A DNA stretch of 64,000 nt from contig NZ_CP067100.1 of NCBI RefSeq assembly GCF_016616235.1, positions 1,175,001 to 1,239,000 on the forward strand, in the 5' to 3' direction. This DNA is from Bradyrhizobium diazoefficiens (lineage in GTDB: Bacteria > Pseudomonadota > Alphaproteobacteria > Rhizobiales > Xanthobacteraceae). Shown in pieces: positions 50,131 to 58,539 of the stretch. Position numbers and translations under genes: made by a program. How positions within the stretch are numbered: position 1 is the stretch's first letter; each line of letters opens with the position of its first letter. Below the pieces are notes generated by a model, which was not told where the DNA came from, made no database searches, and was given only the letters and a program-made list of their open reading frames with translations.

Positions 50131-50718
50131 TTAGGCCGCGTGCGCGTGGAGGGCGCGAACCGCCCTCCGTTTGGGCAGGGCCGCGCCGGTCGGGACGATC
50201 ATTCCCTCGGCGCCGTCGAGCGCGCCCTCGGTGAACTCGATCGCCAGCAGGCGGTCGCGCTCGAACGGCCCGGGCAGCGACAGCGCGCCGGTCTTGTCCG
50301 CCGAGAAGCCGAAGCGGGCGTAATAGGGCGCATCGCCGAGCAGGATCACGGCTTCATGCCCGCGTGCTCGGGCGGCGGCGAGCGCTTGATGCATCAGCGC
50401 GGCGCCGATCCCGAGCTCGCGACAGGCAGGGTCCACCGCCAGCGGTCCGAGGACCAGAGCGGGCCTGCCTCCAGCGCTGACGTGCCACAGCCGCACGGTT
50501 CCCACGAGCGTCCCCTCGCGCACGGCCGACAGGGCAAGGCCTGCGGCAGGTGCGCGCCCGTCGCGGAGGCGCTGGCAGGTGCGGCCGTGGCGGTTCTCGC
50601 CAAAGCAGGCATCGAGCAGCGCTTCACGCATCGCGACGTCGGCAGCACGTTCGCTGCGGATTGCGAACGGAGCGGCTTTCGAGTTGAGGGCGATTTGTGG
50701 CTTCCGAGGAGCAGTCAT
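50131..50718 (-). CDS. GNAT-family N-acetyltransferase (YhbS-like)
   Basis: The 195-residue protein has the YhbS-type pattern: substrate segment AFGENRHGRTCQRLRDG-like N-region, LVLGPLAVDPACRELGIGAA (motif A, with R-x-x-G-I-G), LMHQALAAARARGHEAVILL and GDAPYYARFGF (motif B, the conserved YYxRFGF). The substrate is unknown. It lies between ornithine decarboxylase and RidA in the same direction, so acetylation of a polyamine or related amine is a reasonable but untested idea. Confidence 0.87.
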   Translation of the reverse strand: MTAPRKPQIALNSKAAPFAIRSERAADVAMREALLDACFGENRHGRTCQRLRDGRAPAAGLALSAVREGTLVGTVRLWHVSAGGRPALVLGPLAVDPACRELGIGAALMHQALAAARARGHEAVILLGDAPYYARFGFSADKTGALSLPGPFERDRLLAIEFTEGALDGAEGMIVPTGAALPKRRAVRALHAHAA

Positions 50719-50845
50719 GGCGCGTCAGTCCCCGCTTGAGCCGGCGCGCGCGCGGCGCGCCGATCCAAGACGTCGTCAGATCGAAATGTCAGGGAGGAGC
50801 CGGCAAGCCGGCTCCGGGTTCGTCAGGCCTCAGAAGAGAGGCAGC

Positions 50846-51988
50846 TTAGATATGGTACGTCTTGAGCGGCGGGATGCCGTTGAACGCCACCGCCGAGTAG
50901 GTCGACGTATAGGCCCCGGTGCCTTCGATCAGCAGCTTGTCGCCGATCTCCAGCGTGACCGGAAGCGGATACGGGTTCTTCTCGTACAGCACGTCGGCGC
51001 TGTCGCAGGTCGGACCTGCGAGCACGCACGGGGTCATGTCTGCGCCGTCATGGGGGGTGCGGATGGCGTAGCGGATCGACTCGTCCATGGTCTCGGCGAG
51101 ACCGCCGAACTTGCCGATGTCCAGGTACACCCAGCGCACCTCGTCCTCGTCGCTCTTCTTCGAGATGAGCACGACCTCGGATTCGATGATGCCAGCGTTG
51201 CCCACCATGCCGCGGCCCGGCTCGATGATGGTCTCCGGAATCTGGTTGCCGAAGTGCTTGCGCAGCGCGCGGAAGATCGAGCGGCCGTAGGTCACGACCG
51301 GCGGCACGTCCTTCAGGTACTTGGTCGGGAAACCGCCGCCCATGTTGACCATGGACAGGTTGATGCCGCGCTCGGCGCAGTCGCGGAACACCTGCGAGGC
51401 CATCGCCAGCGCGCGGTCCCACGCCTTCACCTTGCGTTGCTGCGAGCCGACATGGAAGGAGATGCCGCACGGCTCCAGCCCGAGGCGCCTGGCGACGTCG
51501 AGCACCTCGACCGCCATCTCCGGGTCGCAGCCGAACTTGCGCGACAGCGGCCATTCGGCGCCGGCGCAATCATAGAGGATACGGCAGAACACCTTGGCGC
51601 CGGGAGCGGCACGGGCGACCTTCTCGACCTCGGCGGTGCAGTCGACCGCGAACAGGCGGATGCCGAGCGCGAAGGCGCGCGCGATGTCGCGCTCCTTCTT
51701 GATCGTGTTGCCGAAGGAGATGCGATCGGGCGTCGCTCCTGCGGCCAGCGCCATCTCGATCTCGGCGACCGTCGCGGTGTCGAAGCAGGAGCCCATCGAG
51801 GCCAGCAGGGACAACACTTCCGGCGCCGGATTGGCCTTGACGGCATAGAACACGCGGCTATCGGGCAGCGCCTTGGCGAAGCTCTGGTAATTGTCGCGCA
51901 CGACCTCGAGGTCGACGACGAGGCACGGCTCGGTGTCCCGGCCCTCGCTGCGGCGGTTGCGCAGGAATTCCTGAATACGTTCGGTCAT
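50846..51988 (-). CDS. Ornithine/lysine decarboxylase, fold type III PLP enzyme
   Basis: The 380-residue enzyme converts ornithine to putrescine. The PLP lysine is K51 in the motif F-Y-A-V-K-A-N-P-A-P. The phosphate-binding glycine loop appears as VNMGGGFPTKY, and the active-site Cys/Asp contributed across the dimer lies in LAGPTCDSADVLYEK. It belongs to the eukaryotic-like ornithine decarboxylase group common in alphaproteobacteria. It heads the polyamine gene set and is preceded by a long structured leader of the kind (speF motif) described for this gene in this class. Confidence 0.95.
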   Translation of the reverse strand: MTERIQEFLRNRRSEGRDTEPCLVVDLEVVRDNYQSFAKALPDSRVFYAVKANPAPEVLSLLASMGSCFDTATVAEIEMALAAGATPDRISFGNTIKKERDIARAFALGIRLFAVDCTAEVEKVARAAPGAKVFCRILYDCAGAEWPLSRKFGCDPEMAVEVLDVARRLGLEPCGISFHVGSQQRKVKAWDRALAMASQVFRDCAERGINLSMVNMGGGFPTKYLKDVPPVVTYGRSIFRALRKHFGNQIPETIIEPGRGMVGNAGIIESEVVLISKKSDEDEVRWVYLDIGKFGGLAETMDESIRYAIRTPHDGADMTPCVLAGPTCDSADVLYEKNPYPLPVTLEIGDKLLIEGTGAYTSTYSAVAFNGIPPLKTYHI

Positions 51989-52600
51989 AGCACTCTCCCA
52001 AACGGCCCAGCGACGGGGATCCGTTCAAAAAATTGCGTCGGATATGAGCACCCCGGCCGGATCGCGCGATGGAGGCGCGACGAAGCCACGAGACTCAAAC
52101 CAGACTGTGCTGCCGTGGATTGGTTGGGAATTTCCCGCCCGCACACCTGGCAATGAAGGACAAGCCTTTTCAGTAGCCCGCGCCGGCGTTGGACTGCCGG
52201 TAGAGACCAAAAAAGCCCGATCCGTCGTTGCTTTAAGTCGCGTCCCCCGTTGAGAGCGGGGTGCGCCGGTTCGCCTCCGGCTGCCAGTCACGGTTGCAAG
52301 AAGTGAAGTCACCTTCGACAAGGCACCTCTTGAGAGAGATGCTGGACGCTCCGGGTTTGCCTTCAGTCTTCCGGCGATGAGCCTTCCGACTTCCGCACTT
52401 CCGAAGAGCCCCTCGGCTTCTTCACCCCTTGGCGGCTGTCCGGCCTCTTGTCCGGATACCTACCGACTGACACACGACCACAGGCACGTGCGAAATTGGG
52501 CAAGAACGCACATAAGGGTTTTGAATCGCGATCGCAAGAATTTTTTTAGGCTGCGGACAGAATTGCCTAACATCCGCTTGCGCGGTGTTGCGCGAGCGAC
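51989..52600 (-). ncRNA. Long structured 5' leader of ornithine decarboxylase, candidate speF motif RNA
   Basis: About 600 bp before the decarboxylase hold no credible gene but many inverted repeats on the minus strand: TCCGGACAAGAGGCCGGA, GCCGGAGGCGAACCGGC, the GAAGTGCGGAAGTC / GGCTTCTTC region, and CCGCTCTCAACGGGGG followed 30 bp later by GGATCGGGCTTTTTTGG, which looks like a terminator or anti-terminator. The speF RNA motif is known upstream of ornithine decarboxylase genes in alphaproteobacteria. Assignment is by position and structure; I cannot check the covariance model. A 98-codon frame inside it (52321-52025, TTG start) looks non-coding. Confidence 0.5.
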
Positions 52601-52664
52601 GCGGAAGATGAATGCGCGTTAAGTTTTCTGTGTCGCGCGCGTGTCTCTCACGCGCGTGCGCGCG

Positions 52665-52919
52665 TCAGCCGCGCTTGGTGAAGGGCTCGACGCGCTGAGC
52701 TGCGCGGATGAAGGCGGTCATCACGAGCACGCCGAGCGCGAACAGCACGGCCTGGATTATGTGCGCGCCCTGGTCGCCGAGCCCGATCAGGATCGCGAGC
52801 GCCCAGCCGCCGGCGAAGGCCGCGCCGAACACCTCGGCGCCGATCAGGATCGCGGCGCTGATGACGGTGATGACGCTCGGCCAGACGATCCGGCGGGAAG
52901 ACGAGGAAGGCGCGTTCAT
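52665..52919 (-). CDS. Small integral membrane protein, unknown function
   Basis: The 84-residue protein has a Ser-rich, Arg-containing N-terminus (MNAPSSSSRRIVWPSV) and two predicted helices (about 13-40 with VITVISAAILIGAEVFGAAF, and about 50-70 with IIQAVLFALGVLVMTAFI), ending in a basic tail. The helical hairpin with both ends in the cytosol is the likely topology. No family is recognised. It stands alone between the polyamine leader and the divergent M3 peptidase. Confidence 0.65.
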   Translation of the reverse strand: MNAPSSSSRRIVWPSVITVISAAILIGAEVFGAAFAGGWALAILIGLGDQGAHIIQAVLFALGVLVMTAFIRAAQRVEPFTKRG

Positions 52920-53055
52920 GAGGCTTTAGGTCCGTGGCTTCGAGGGCCGCAATCTCCCCGAAAAGCCGGCCGGGAGCAAGGGCAAATGGCCCAAAAAAGC
53001 CCCATCGCGTGCTATAGCTGGCGGTAACAAATCAGCTCAGAAATCCGGACTTGTG

Positions 53056-55137
53056 ATGTCAGAACCCCGCCAGACTACGGACACCGAGACCAACCCGCTG
53101 CTGAAGGCCTGGGTGACGCCGTTCGCGACCCCGCCCTTCGACGAGATCAAGCCGGAGCACTTCCTCCCCGCCTTCGAGCAGGCCTTCGCCGATCACTCCG
53201 CCGAGATCGCCGCGATCACCAATGATCCGGCCGCGCCCGACTTCGCCAACACCATCACGGCGCTGGAGCGCTCGGGCAAGCTGCTGAGCAAGGTCGCGGC
53301 GGTGTTCTACGACCTCGTCTCGGCGCATTCCAATCCGGCCATCCTGGAGATCGACAAGGAGGTTTCCTTGCGGATGGCGCGGCACTGGAATCCGATCATG
53401 ATGAACGCCGTGCTGTTTGGCCGCATCGCCCATCTGCACGAGAACCGCGCCAATCTGGGTCTCAGCCCCGAGCAGCTCCGCCTGCTGGAGCGCACCTACA
53501 CCCGCTTCCACCGCTCCGGCGCCGGCCTCTCCGAAGAGGCCAAGGCGCGGATGGCGGAGATCAACGAGAAGCTCGCCCAGCTCGGCACCAGCTTCAGTCA
53601 TCACCTGCTCGGCGACGAGCAGGATTGGTTCATGGAGTTAGGTGAGGCCGACCGCCAGGGCCTGCCGGAGAGTTTCGTCGCCGCCGCCAAGGCTGCGGCA
53701 GAAGAGCGCGGCATGGCAGGCAAAGCCATTGTCACGCTGTCGCGCTCCTCGGTCGAGCCGTTCCTGAAGAGCTCGGCCCGGCGCGACCTCCGTGAGAAGG
53801 TCTACAAGGCTTTTACGGCGCGCGGCGACAACGGCAATGCCAACGACAACAACGCAACGATCGTCGAGATCCTGAAGCTGCGCGAAGAGAGTGCCAGGCT
53901 GTTGGGTTATCCGACCTTCGCCGCTTATCGGCTCGAGGATTCCATGGCCAAGACTCCGGAGGCTGTGCGCGGCCTTTTGGAGCGAGTCTGGAAGCCGGCG
54001 CGGGCGCGGGCGCTTGCCGACCGCGACGAGATGCAGGCGCTGATCACGGAAGAGGGCGGCAATTTCAAGCTCGCGCCCTGGGACTGGCGCTACTATGCCG
54101 AGAAGCTCCGGCTCCAGCGCGCCAATTTCGACGATGCCGCGATCAAGCCGTATCTCGCGCTCGACCACATGATCGCCGCCGCCTTCGACTGCGCCACCCG
54201 CCTGTTCGGCATCACCTTCGAGGAACGCAAGGATATCCCGGTCTGGCACCCCGACGTCCGGGTCTGGGAGGTGAAGGGCCCCGACGGCAAGCACAAGGCG
54301 CTGTTCTACGGTGACTACTATGCCCGGCCGTCGAAGCGCTCGGGCGCCTGGATGACCTCGCTGCGCGACCAGCAGAAGCTCGACGGCGAGATCGCGCCGC
54401 TCGTCATCAATGTCTGCAACTTCGCCAAGGGAGCCGATGGCGAGCCCTCGCTGCTCTCACCCGACGATGCCCGCACCCTGTTCCACGAGTTCGGCCACGG
54501 CCTCCACGGCATGCTCTCCAACGTGACCTATCCGTCCCTGTCGGGCACCTCGGTATTCACCGACTTCGTCGAGCTGCCCTCCCAGCTCTACGAGCATTGG
54601 CAGGAGCGGCCCGAGGTGCTGCAGCAGTTTGCCCGCCACTATCAAACCGGCGAACCGCTGCCGGACGAGCTGCTCCAGCGGTTCCTCGCCGCGCGAAAAT
54701 TCAACCAGGGCTTTGCCACGGTCGAGTTCGTCTCTTCGGCGCTGGTCGATCTCGAATTCCACACCCAGCCGGCCGCGGCCGCGCAGGATGTCCGCGCCTT
54801 CGAGCAGAAGGAACTCGCGAAGATCGGGATGCCCGAGGAGATCTCGCTGCGCCACCGTCCCACCCAGTTCGGCCACATCTTCTCCGGCGATCATTATGCC
54901 GCCGGCTATTACAGCTACATGTGGTCCGAGGTGATGGACGCCGACGCCTTCGGCGCGTTCGAGGAGGCCGGCAACATCTTCGATCCTGATGTGGCCAAGC
55001 GTCTGCACGACGACATCTACTCGACCGGTGGATCGGTCGATCCGGAAGCCGCCTATGAAGCCTTCCGCGGACGGCCGCCGGAGCCGGATGCGCTGCTGCG
55101 CCGTCGCGGCCTGCTCGACGACGCCGAGGCGGCCTGA
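53056..55137 (+). CDS. M3-family oligopeptidase (peptidyl-dipeptidase Dcp/oligopeptidase A-like)
   Basis: This 693-residue zinc metallopeptidase digests short peptides in the cytosol. The zinc motif HExxH is visible in TLFHEFGHGLHGMLSNVTY with the third ligand Glu in FVELPSQLYEHW. The C-terminal YYSYMWSEVMDADAF and RHRPTQFGHIFSGDHYAAGY give the substrate-binding Tyr and His. No signal peptide. The ATG at 53056 is preferred to the GTG one codon earlier. Its stop overlaps the DUF1007 gene start, hinting at read-through into the metal pair. Confidence 0.93.
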   Translation: MSEPRQTTDTETNPLLKAWVTPFATPPFDEIKPEHFLPAFEQAFADHSAEIAAITNDPAAPDFANTITALERSGKLLSKVAAVFYDLVSAHSNPAILEIDKEVSLRMARHWNPIMMNAVLFGRIAHLHENRANLGLSPEQLRLLERTYTRFHRSGAGLSEEAKARMAEINEKLAQLGTSFSHHLLGDEQDWFMELGEADRQGLPESFVAAAKAAAEERGMAGKAIVTLSRSSVEPFLKSSARRDLREKVYKAFTARGDNGNANDNNATIVEILKLREESARLLGYPTFAAYRLEDSMAKTPEAVRGLLERVWKPARARALADRDEMQALITEEGGNFKLAPWDWRYYAEKLRLQRANFDDAAIKPYLALDHMIAAAFDCATRLFGITFEERKDIPVWHPDVRVWEVKGPDGKHKALFYGDYYARPSKRSGAWMTSLRDQQKLDGEIAPLVINVCNFAKGADGEPSLLSPDDARTLFHEFGHGLHGMLSNVTYPSLSGTSVFTDFVELPSQLYEHWQERPEVLQQFARHYQTGEPLPDELLQRFLAARKFNQGFATVEFVSSALVDLEFHTQPAAAAQDVRAFEQKELAKIGMPEEISLRHRPTQFGHIFSGDHYAAGYYSYMWSEVMDADAFGAFEEAGNIFDPDVAKRLHDDIYSTGGSVDPEAAYEAFRGRPPEPDALLRRRGLLDDAEAA

Positions 55138-55775
55138 TGGGCATGCGCAGCCTGCTGGGATGGCTGCTCGCCGCTGTCCTCACGCTCGCGGCGGGTGCGG
55201 CGCGCGCGCATCCACATGTCTGGATCACCGCGACCAGCGAACTGCTCTATGCCGCCGACGGCACCGTCACCGGCGTTCGCCACGCCTGGACGTTTGACGA
55301 CATGTTCTCGGCCTATGCGGTGCAGGGGCTCGAGAGCAAGACCAAGGGGGCCTATACGCGCGAGGAGCTCGGGCCGCTGGCGCAGACCAATGTCGAGTCG
55401 CTGAAGGAGTACGCTTATTTCACCTTCGCAAAGGCAGACGGCAAGAAGGAGCGGTTCGAGGAGCCAGTCGACTACTTCCTCGACTACAAGGACACGGTGC
55501 TGACCCTGCACTTCACCTTGCCGCTGAAGAATCCGGTCAAGCCCAAGCAGCTGGTGCTCGAAGTGTTCGACCGCTCCTTCTTCATTGACTTCCAGATGGC
55601 CAAGGACAATCCGGTCAAGCTGGTCGGGGCGCCCGCCGGCTGCCAGATGAAGCTGGATCGCCCGAGTGACGGCGCCGCGACCGCGCAGAAGCTCAACGAA
55701 CAGACCTTCATGAGCGGCGAGAACACCAATTTCGGCATGATGTTCGCCAACAAGATCACGGTGGATTGCCCTTGA
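55137..55775 (+). CDS. DUF1007 family periplasmic protein, partner of a NicO-type metal exporter
   Basis: The 212-residue protein has a signal peptide (MGMRSLLGWLLAAVLTLAAG, cleavage near ARA-HPH) and the DUF1007 start HPHVWITATSELLYAADGTV. The mature N-terminus would be His-Pro-His, an arrangement suited to binding Cu, Ni or Zn through the amino terminus and His. DUF1007 genes are commonly found next to NicO/RcnA-like transporters, as here, where the two overlap by 10 bp. I infer a periplasmic metal-handling partner. The start overlaps the peptidase stop. Confidence 0.87.
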   Translation: MGMRSLLGWLLAAVLTLAAGAARAHPHVWITATSELLYAADGTVTGVRHAWTFDDMFSAYAVQGLESKTKGAYTREELGPLAQTNVESLKEYAYFTFAKADGKKERFEEPVDYFLDYKDTVLTLHFTLPLKNPVKPKQLVLEVFDRSFFIDFQMAKDNPVKLVGAPAGCQMKLDRPSDGAATAQKLNEQTFMSGENTNFGMMFANKITVDCP

Positions 55776-56866
55776 AGCCGCAACTCTCCCCGATCGCGCG
55801 CAGGCTCCTTGCCTGTGCCGCGGTTGTCGTTGCGCTCGGGGTCGCCGATGCCGCGCTGCACGATCTGCTCGCGCAGAATCCGTTCGGGGCGCCGCGGCCG
55901 GCGCAGGCGGCCGAGCCCGAGGCCGGCGGCATCGTCGGCTGGCTGCTGGCAAAGCAGTCGGAATTCTATCGGCAAATGTCGGCGACAATTCGCGCCGCCA
56001 AATCCGACGGCTCGGCGGTGTGGACGCTGCTGTTCATCTCGTTTGCGTATGGCATCTTCCATGCCGCCGGCCCCGGCCACGGCAAGGCGGTGATCGCCTC
56101 CTATCTCGTCGCCAATCGCGAGACTGCCCGGCGCGGCATTGCGCTGTCGTTCGCCTCCGCACTGATGCAGTCGCTGGTCGCGATCATGATCGTCGGCATC
56201 TCGGCCTGGGTGCTGAATGCGACGGCCAAGACCATGTGCAGGGCGGAAGGGGCCATCGAGATCGCGAGCTATGTCCTGATCGCGCTGTTCGGCTTGCGCC
56301 TCGTCTGGGTCAAGGGCGGCACCTTCATCCGCGCGCTCCAGGCCGCCCAGCCGGTGCCGGCGATCGTGGGCGTGCCGCATCAGCACGACCACGATCATCA
56401 TCACCACCATGACGCGCACGATCATCACGATCACGCTCATGCTAGTCGCGATCATGGGCATGACCACGTCCATGACGAGCATTGCGGCCACTCCCATGGC
56501 CCCACCCCGAGCGAACTCGCCGGTCCCGGCGGCTGGCGGCGCGGTTTCGCCGCGATCCTCACCGTCGGCATTCGCCCCTGCTCGGGCGCGATCCTGGTGC
56601 TGGTGTTCGCGCTGGCCCAGGGCCTGTTCTGGGCCGGCGTTGCCGCGACCTTCCTGATGGGCCTCGGCACCGCGATCACGGTCGCGGCCATCGCGGTCGT
56701 CGCCGTCTCTGCCAGGGGCATCGCGCAACGCCTCAGCGCCGGCCGCGACGGCGGCGGCGCGCTGTTCATGCGGGGCATCGAATTCGCTGCCGCCGGCCTT
56801 GTGCTGCTGTTCGGCGCGGGCCTGTTGTTCGGCTACATCGCGGCCGAACGCACGACGTGTTTTTGA
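55766..56866 (+). CDS. Nickel/cobalt exporter of the NicO/RcnA family
   Basis: The 366-residue membrane protein has six or seven helices with the family motifs FAYGIFHAAGPGHGKAVIAS (H-x-x-G-P-G-H-G-K) in an early helix and AILTVGIRPCSGAILVLVFA (R-P-C-S-G-A) in a later one. Between them lies a strongly His-rich cytosolic loop (about 207-250, for example HQHDHDHHHHHDAHDHHDHA). Such proteins export Ni, Co or related ions. The start is TTG (55766 or 55772), overlapping the DUF1007 gene. Confidence 0.92.
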   Translation: MPLKPQLSPIARRLLACAAVVVALGVADAALHDLLAQNPFGAPRPAQAAEPEAGGIVGWLLAKQSEFYRQMSATIRAAKSDGSAVWTLLFISFAYGIFHAAGPGHGKAVIASYLVANRETARRGIALSFASALMQSLVAIMIVGISAWVLNATAKTMCRAEGAIEIASYVLIALFGLRLVWVKGGTFIRALQAAQPVPAIVGVPHQHDHDHHHHHDAHDHHDHAHASRDHGHDHVHDEHCGHSHGPTPSELAGPGGWRRGFAAILTVGIRPCSGAILVLVFALAQGLFWAGVAATFLMGLGTAITVAAIAVVAVSARGIAQRLSAGRDGGGALFMRGIEFAAAGLVLLFGAGLLFGYIAAERTTCF

Positions 56867-56877
56867 GCTGAACTCTC

Positions 56878-57016
56878 GTGCCCCGGACGCAGCGCAGCGT
56901 CGCTTCGACCGTGCGCTGCAGAGCCGGGGCCCATCTCTCTACGTATTACAATGTAGCTTTCTGGGTCCGGGCTCTGCGGAGCAGCGCTAGGGCGCTGCAC
57001 CCCGTCCGGGACACGG
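56878..57016 (-). repeat. Palindromic intergenic repeat, family 1, copy F (inverted)
   Basis: Same unit in the opposite orientation: it starts GTGCCCCGGACGCAG and ends CGTCCGGGACACGG, with GCAGAGCCGGGGCCC and GGGTCCGGGCTCTGC inside. It lies between the convergent NicO and MAPEG genes. Confidence 0.85.
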
Positions 57017-57019
57017 CAC

Positions 57020-57418
57020 CTAAACCGGCAAAAACTGCTTCAGCGCTGGCATGAAGAAGATCGCCACATTGAGCGCAAAGCCAATGTTCCAGAGGATCGA
57101 GCGCAGCGTCGGGCGATTGCCGAGATAGGTCAGCACATAGGCGATCCGTACGATCAGGAACAGCACGGCGAGCTCGTCGATCAGGCGCTGCGGCGAATCC
57201 CGGAATTCGGCAAGCAGGACCGCGAAGGCAAAGAACGGGAAGGTCTCGATGCCGTTCTGGTGCGCGCCGAGCGCGCGGGCCCGGATCGGATCTTGGAAGA
57301 AGGCGGGATCGCGCGGATTGGCGTTGTCGAACTGGCGGATTGCCGTCAATTTGCCGCCCGCGAGCGTCAACAGATAGAGCAGCACCGCTCCGAACACGCA
57401 CCATTCACCAATCGTCAT
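57020..57418 (-). CDS. MAPEG family membrane protein
   Basis: The 132-residue protein has four predicted helices and the family core ARALGAHQNGIETFPFFAFA (R-A-x-x-A-H-x-N-x-x-E) plus VRIAYVLTYLGNRPTLRSIL (R-x-x-Y). MAPEG proteins are glutathione-dependent membrane enzymes in eukaryotes; the bacterial YecN-type members are uncharacterised. I chose the ATG at 57418 (M-T-I-G-E-W); the longer frame to 57481 adds a non-hydrophobic stretch and would overlap the hemH promoter. Confidence 0.85.
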   Translation of the reverse strand: MTIGEWCVFGAVLLYLLTLAGGKLTAIRQFDNANPRDPAFFQDPIRARALGAHQNGIETFPFFAFAVLLAEFRDSPQRLIDELAVLFLIVRIAYVLTYLGNRPTLRSILWNIGFALNVAIFFMPALKQFLPV

Positions 57419-57501
57419 GGCTTCGTCCCCCGCGTGGCGAAGCCTAGCGAAACCCGCCTCATCTTGACAAGTTCGGAGCAACGCGCGAACCCACGAGCGC
57501 C

Positions 57502-58539
57502 ATGACGAAGTTTGTCCCCATCAAGGCCGCGAAGCCAACCGCGCAAGCCGGCGCGCGACGTGTGGGCGTGCTCCTGGTCAATCTCGGCACGCCCGATACG
57601 GCGGACGAGCGGGGCGTGCGCGTCTACCTCAAGGAATTTCTCAGTGACCCCCGGGTCATCGAGGACCAGGGCCTGATCTGGCAGCTGGTGCTCAACGGCA
57701 TCATCCTGCGCAGCCGTCCGCGCACCAAGGCGCTCGACTACCGGAAGATCTGGAACAACGAGAAGAACGAGTCGCCGCTGAAGACCATCACGCGGTCGCA
57801 AGCCGACAAGCTCGCGGCCGCATTGTCTGACAGCGCGAATGCCGTGGTGGATTGGGCAATGCGCTATGGTAATCCCTCGATCAAAGCGGGAATTGATGCG
57901 CTGATCGCGAAGGGGTGCGACCGCATTCTCGCGGTCCCGCTTTATCCGCAATATTCCGCCTCGACCTCGGCGACCGTCTGCGACGAGGTGTTCCGCGTGC
58001 TCGCCGCCCTGCGCAACCAGCCGACGCTCCGGGTGACGCCGCCTTATTACGCGGACGAGGCCTATATCGAGGCGCTCGCCACCTCGATCGAGGCGCATCT
58101 GGCAACGCTGCCGTTCAAGCCCGAGCTGATCGTCGCCTCCTTCCACGGCATGCCGAAATCCTATGTCGAGAGGGGCGATCCCTATCAGAGCCACTGCATC
58201 GCCACCACCGAAGCGCTGCGCCGCCGGCTCGGCATGGATGCGACCAAGCTGCTGCTGACCTTCCAGTCGCGCTTCGGCAATGACGAGTGGCTGCAGCCCT
58301 ACACCGACAAGACCATCGAGCGGCTGGCGAAAGAAGGCGTGCGCCGCATCGCGGTGGTGACGCCTGGCTTCTCCGCCGACTGCCTGGAGACGCTGGAGGA
58401 GATCGCGCAGGAGAACGCCGAAATCTTCAAGCACAATGGCGGCGAGCAGTTTTCCGCGATCCCGTGTCTCAATGACAGCGTATCGGGCATGGACGTGATC
58501 CGCACCCTCGTGCTGCGCGAGCTTCAGGGCTGGATCTGA
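57502..58539 (+). CDS. hemH: Ferrochelatase
   Basis: This 345-residue enzyme inserts Fe(II) into protoporphyrin IX in the last step of heme synthesis. The catalytic His lies in IVASFHGMPKSYVERGDPY, and the opening VGVLLVNLGTPDTADE with the VPLYPQYSASTSATV block is diagnostic. The acidic partner lies in GFSADCLETLEEI. A TTGACA-like sequence at about 57464 could be the -35 of its promoter. The stop codon overlaps the start of the next gene, an ABC binding protein, without obvious functional link. Confidence 0.96.
   Translation: MTKFVPIKAAKPTAQAGARRVGVLLVNLGTPDTADERGVRVYLKEFLSDPRVIEDQGLIWQLVLNGIILRSRPRTKALDYRKIWNNEKNESPLKTITRSQADKLAAALSDSANAVVDWAMRYGNPSIKAGIDALIAKGCDRILAVPLYPQYSASTSATVCDEVFRVLAALRNQPTLRVTPPYYADEAYIEALATSIEAHLATLPFKPELIVASFHGMPKSYVERGDPYQSHCIATTEALRRRLGMDATKLLLTFQSRFGNDEWLQPYTDKTIERLAKEGVRRIAVVTPGFSADCLETLEEIAQENAEIFKHNGGEQFSAIPCLNDSVSGMDVIRTLVLRELQGWI

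Noticed and set aside
52025..52321. 98-codon minus-strand frame before ornithine decarboxylase
   Set aside because: TTG start, no ribosome site and no recognisable domain; the region is better explained as a structured RNA leader. A regulatory upstream frame cannot be fully excluded.
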